64,000 bases of DNA from Crambe crambe (lineage: Eukaryota; Porifera; Demospongiae; Poecilosclerida; Crambeidae), in NCBI GenBank assembly GCA_963924555.1, contig OZ004594.1, forward strand, positions 3,813,563-3,877,562, given 5' to 3'. The translations under genes were made by a program, and so were the position numbers. Below are positions 62,272 through 64,000 of the stretch, one piece after another. The notes below the pieces were generated by a model. The model worked only from the letters and a program-made list of their open reading frames with translations, had not been told where the DNA came from and did no database searches. Every line of letters starts with the position of its first letter. Within the stretch, counting starts at the first letter, position 1.

Positions 62272-62766
62272 ACTGCTGCTTTGGCACATAAAATCCATGC
62301 TAGCATGAATAATGAACAAGTCATTGCAACTCAGGAACTATGCATGGAAATGAGCCAATATTTTGCATATGGCAACTACTTGATAAGATCTAAAAAGTTA
62401 CGTTTTGCTTTAGTTTATAGCTAGTACAGAATGTGCAAGACACAAGATCCTATATGGATAAATTGAAAAGTAGAATGTGAATTGACAAAAACTAAATGTA
62501 ATTTTTATGGCAATAAGTATAAGAAGCTGTATATCAAAAATCAGCCATTGATTCCAAGTGGTTATTGAGATGCAACACAGTTTACCTTGAGAATGAAATC
62601 AGTCATAACATCAGTCATTTTGATTGGTCCTCCTTCATTTTTTGTGTATGTAGTATTATTCTGATACTTAATAACGTGGCGCAAGTTAGAAGTTTCTATC
62701 ATGAATAGTTTTTAAGTTAATTTTCCCTAGCAACCATGCGTGGGCGGAGTGTGCCTGCACCCTTAA

Positions 62767-64000
62767 CAGGCTCTAAATTTGCATGTATTAAATCCAGTCA
62801 CCATACATAATTATTATGCTCTGCTTTTAGCAGTTCCACTTGTTGTTTAATGGATTTTTTCTCCTTTCTTATAGGCAGGCAGGCCAAAAACATAAACTAC
62901 CTCAGTATACATATTTATATGGTCATGTGTTCTAGTATAGCAGTATACTGGGATCTAGTATACAAAGATAAACAGCAGTATACTGAGGATATACAAGTTT
63001 CAATTCGGCAGGGAAATCCGTTAAACAAATAATTTATTTTGAACTGCCTTAAATTTGATGATAAGAAATAAGTGATAGTCAACCTTTATTAACATCATTG
63101 TAGTCTCTAGTTTGTATTTAGTAAAGAAAACAGCAGCAAAAGTTATTCATAAGCTCAATTAACACCTGGTACTACTTTATATGGGGTGTTATTATTCTGT
63201 AGTAAAGGCTTACTGGATGATCCTTGGTGTGCATACAAGAGGGTTATGGTAGTTAGTCGTGCCTGTCTGTCTGTTACTACGAAATAAGCGGAAGTCATTT
63301 GTATAGGTCATTTGTGTAGAGATTGAAGCAAAATGATGGTGGGCGGAGCTTCCTGCTAGGGTACAATGATAATGATAGAGCCAAGGATTTATTGAGAGAC
63401 TTGAATGCCTCAATGGTTTTATGTGTGACACCAGTTTTCAAAGGGGGAAGTATGGTTTCAAATTAAGATAGCATTTCAAAAAAATAATAATAACATTCAT
63501 TTCAAGCCCATGGAAGGAAAATAGAAGAATGTGGTATTATATTGTACATAATAACCATTGAGGTCATCATATAAAGGAAAGCTCTCAAAGAAGGCTCTCT
63601 TTTGAATAGGAGGAAGAAAAAGGAACATCTACCCTTTATTTTAATCTGACGACATGCAATGTACTATGGTTACTTAAGCAATCCTGAGCGGTGTTTTTTT
63701 TTTTTTTTTTTTGTAGATTCCACTATATGGCCATACCTGCAATATAAGTTATGATTCTTCAATATGCTGCAGCTAGTTGTAATATAAATGTGTGACAAGA
63801 GCTAGAGTGACACTGATTTGTCTACTGCTTCTGTATACCACTTGCTATATAATTGTATTGCCAGCTTGTCTTTCCTGTACAACCAGCTCCTTAGTATTCA
63901 TGTTCCCATAATGTATTAATTGCTATAATATTAAAAATGCAATTATGGTTGAGTTTTCTAAGTGGTCTTATACGTATATAAGTATCAATACAAGTTTAAT
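62767..64000. other. Right end of window, no gene seen
   Basis: 1.2 kb of AT-rich sequence with a poly(T) run at about 63695-63713. Short open frames lack splice sites and similarity to known families. If the SIS gene continues to the right, this is part of its intron. Confidence 0.5.

Larger units (their letters stand above)
61418..62766. mobile_element. TTAA-flanked inverted-repeat element 2, with nested insertion
   Basis: Ends TTAAGGGTGCAGGCACA and TGTGCCTGCACCCTTAA, only four bases away from element 1. The right subterminal CCCTAGCAACCATGCGTGGG matches element 1, so both belong to one family. A fold-back element (61528-62271) sits inside it. Confidence 0.7.

Noticed and set aside
62850-63032. 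Open frame of 60 codons near the right edge
   Set aside because: No splice context, no similarity to the SIS domain, AT-rich composition typical of the surrounding non-coding sequence.

Overview
This is a 64 kb piece of an animal genome, most probably a sponge (Porifera, demosponge-like). That assignment is an inference. It rests on introns in nearly every gene with clear GT-AG (one GC-AG) borders, an AT-rich background full of CT/GA microsatellites and small inverted-repeat transposons, metazoan signalling genes (an R7-type RGS protein, RhoGDI), and a clustered family of single-pass membrane proteins whose ectodomain I cannot match to any standard domain.

Layout. (1) 1-9580, plus 13976-15034: five minus-strand paralogues (called A-E here) of a type I membrane family. 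Each has a short signal-peptide exon, an optional single-exon six-cysteine ectodomain, a Thr/Pro-rich stalk, one membrane helix, and a cytoplasmic tail with N-x-A-Y tyrosine motifs. All introns are phase 1. B, C and D are complete; A runs off the left edge; D and E lack the ectodomain exon. (2) 10477-13421: the C-terminal half of a CCZ1 (Mon1-Ccz1 complex) gene on the plus strand. A decayed second copy of CCZ1 lies at 15406-16143. (3) 16291-20592: complete ACTR8 (actin-related protein 8, INO80 complex), minus strand. (4) 20846-28042: complete Rho GDP-dissociation inhibitor, minus strand. (5) 28571-40567: complete R7-family RGS protein (DEP-DHEX-GGL-RGS) on the plus strand, divergent from RhoGDI across about 530 bp. 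(6) 41223-43520: ankyrin-repeat protein, minus strand. (7) 45424-54309: PfkB/ribokinase-family sugar kinase on the plus strand, with a Ginger-like DNA transposon in intron 1. (8) 57340 to beyond 59798: the start of a SIS-domain sugar-phosphate isomerase of the KpsF/KdsD type, possibly joined to the kinase by splicing. (9) 59799-64000: mostly nested inverted-repeat elements, one carrying a RecQ-type helicase fragment.

Functional links. RhoGDI, the R7 RGS protein and the tyrosine-motif receptors are all signalling components, but nothing here shows they work together. The kinase and isomerase pair is the most suggestive functional unit: same strand, consecutive, both acting on sugars or sugar phosphates, and compatible in splice phase. 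The repeated CCZ1-3'/ACTR8-3' junction shows that a segmental duplication reshaped the 10-16 kb interval around receptor gene E.
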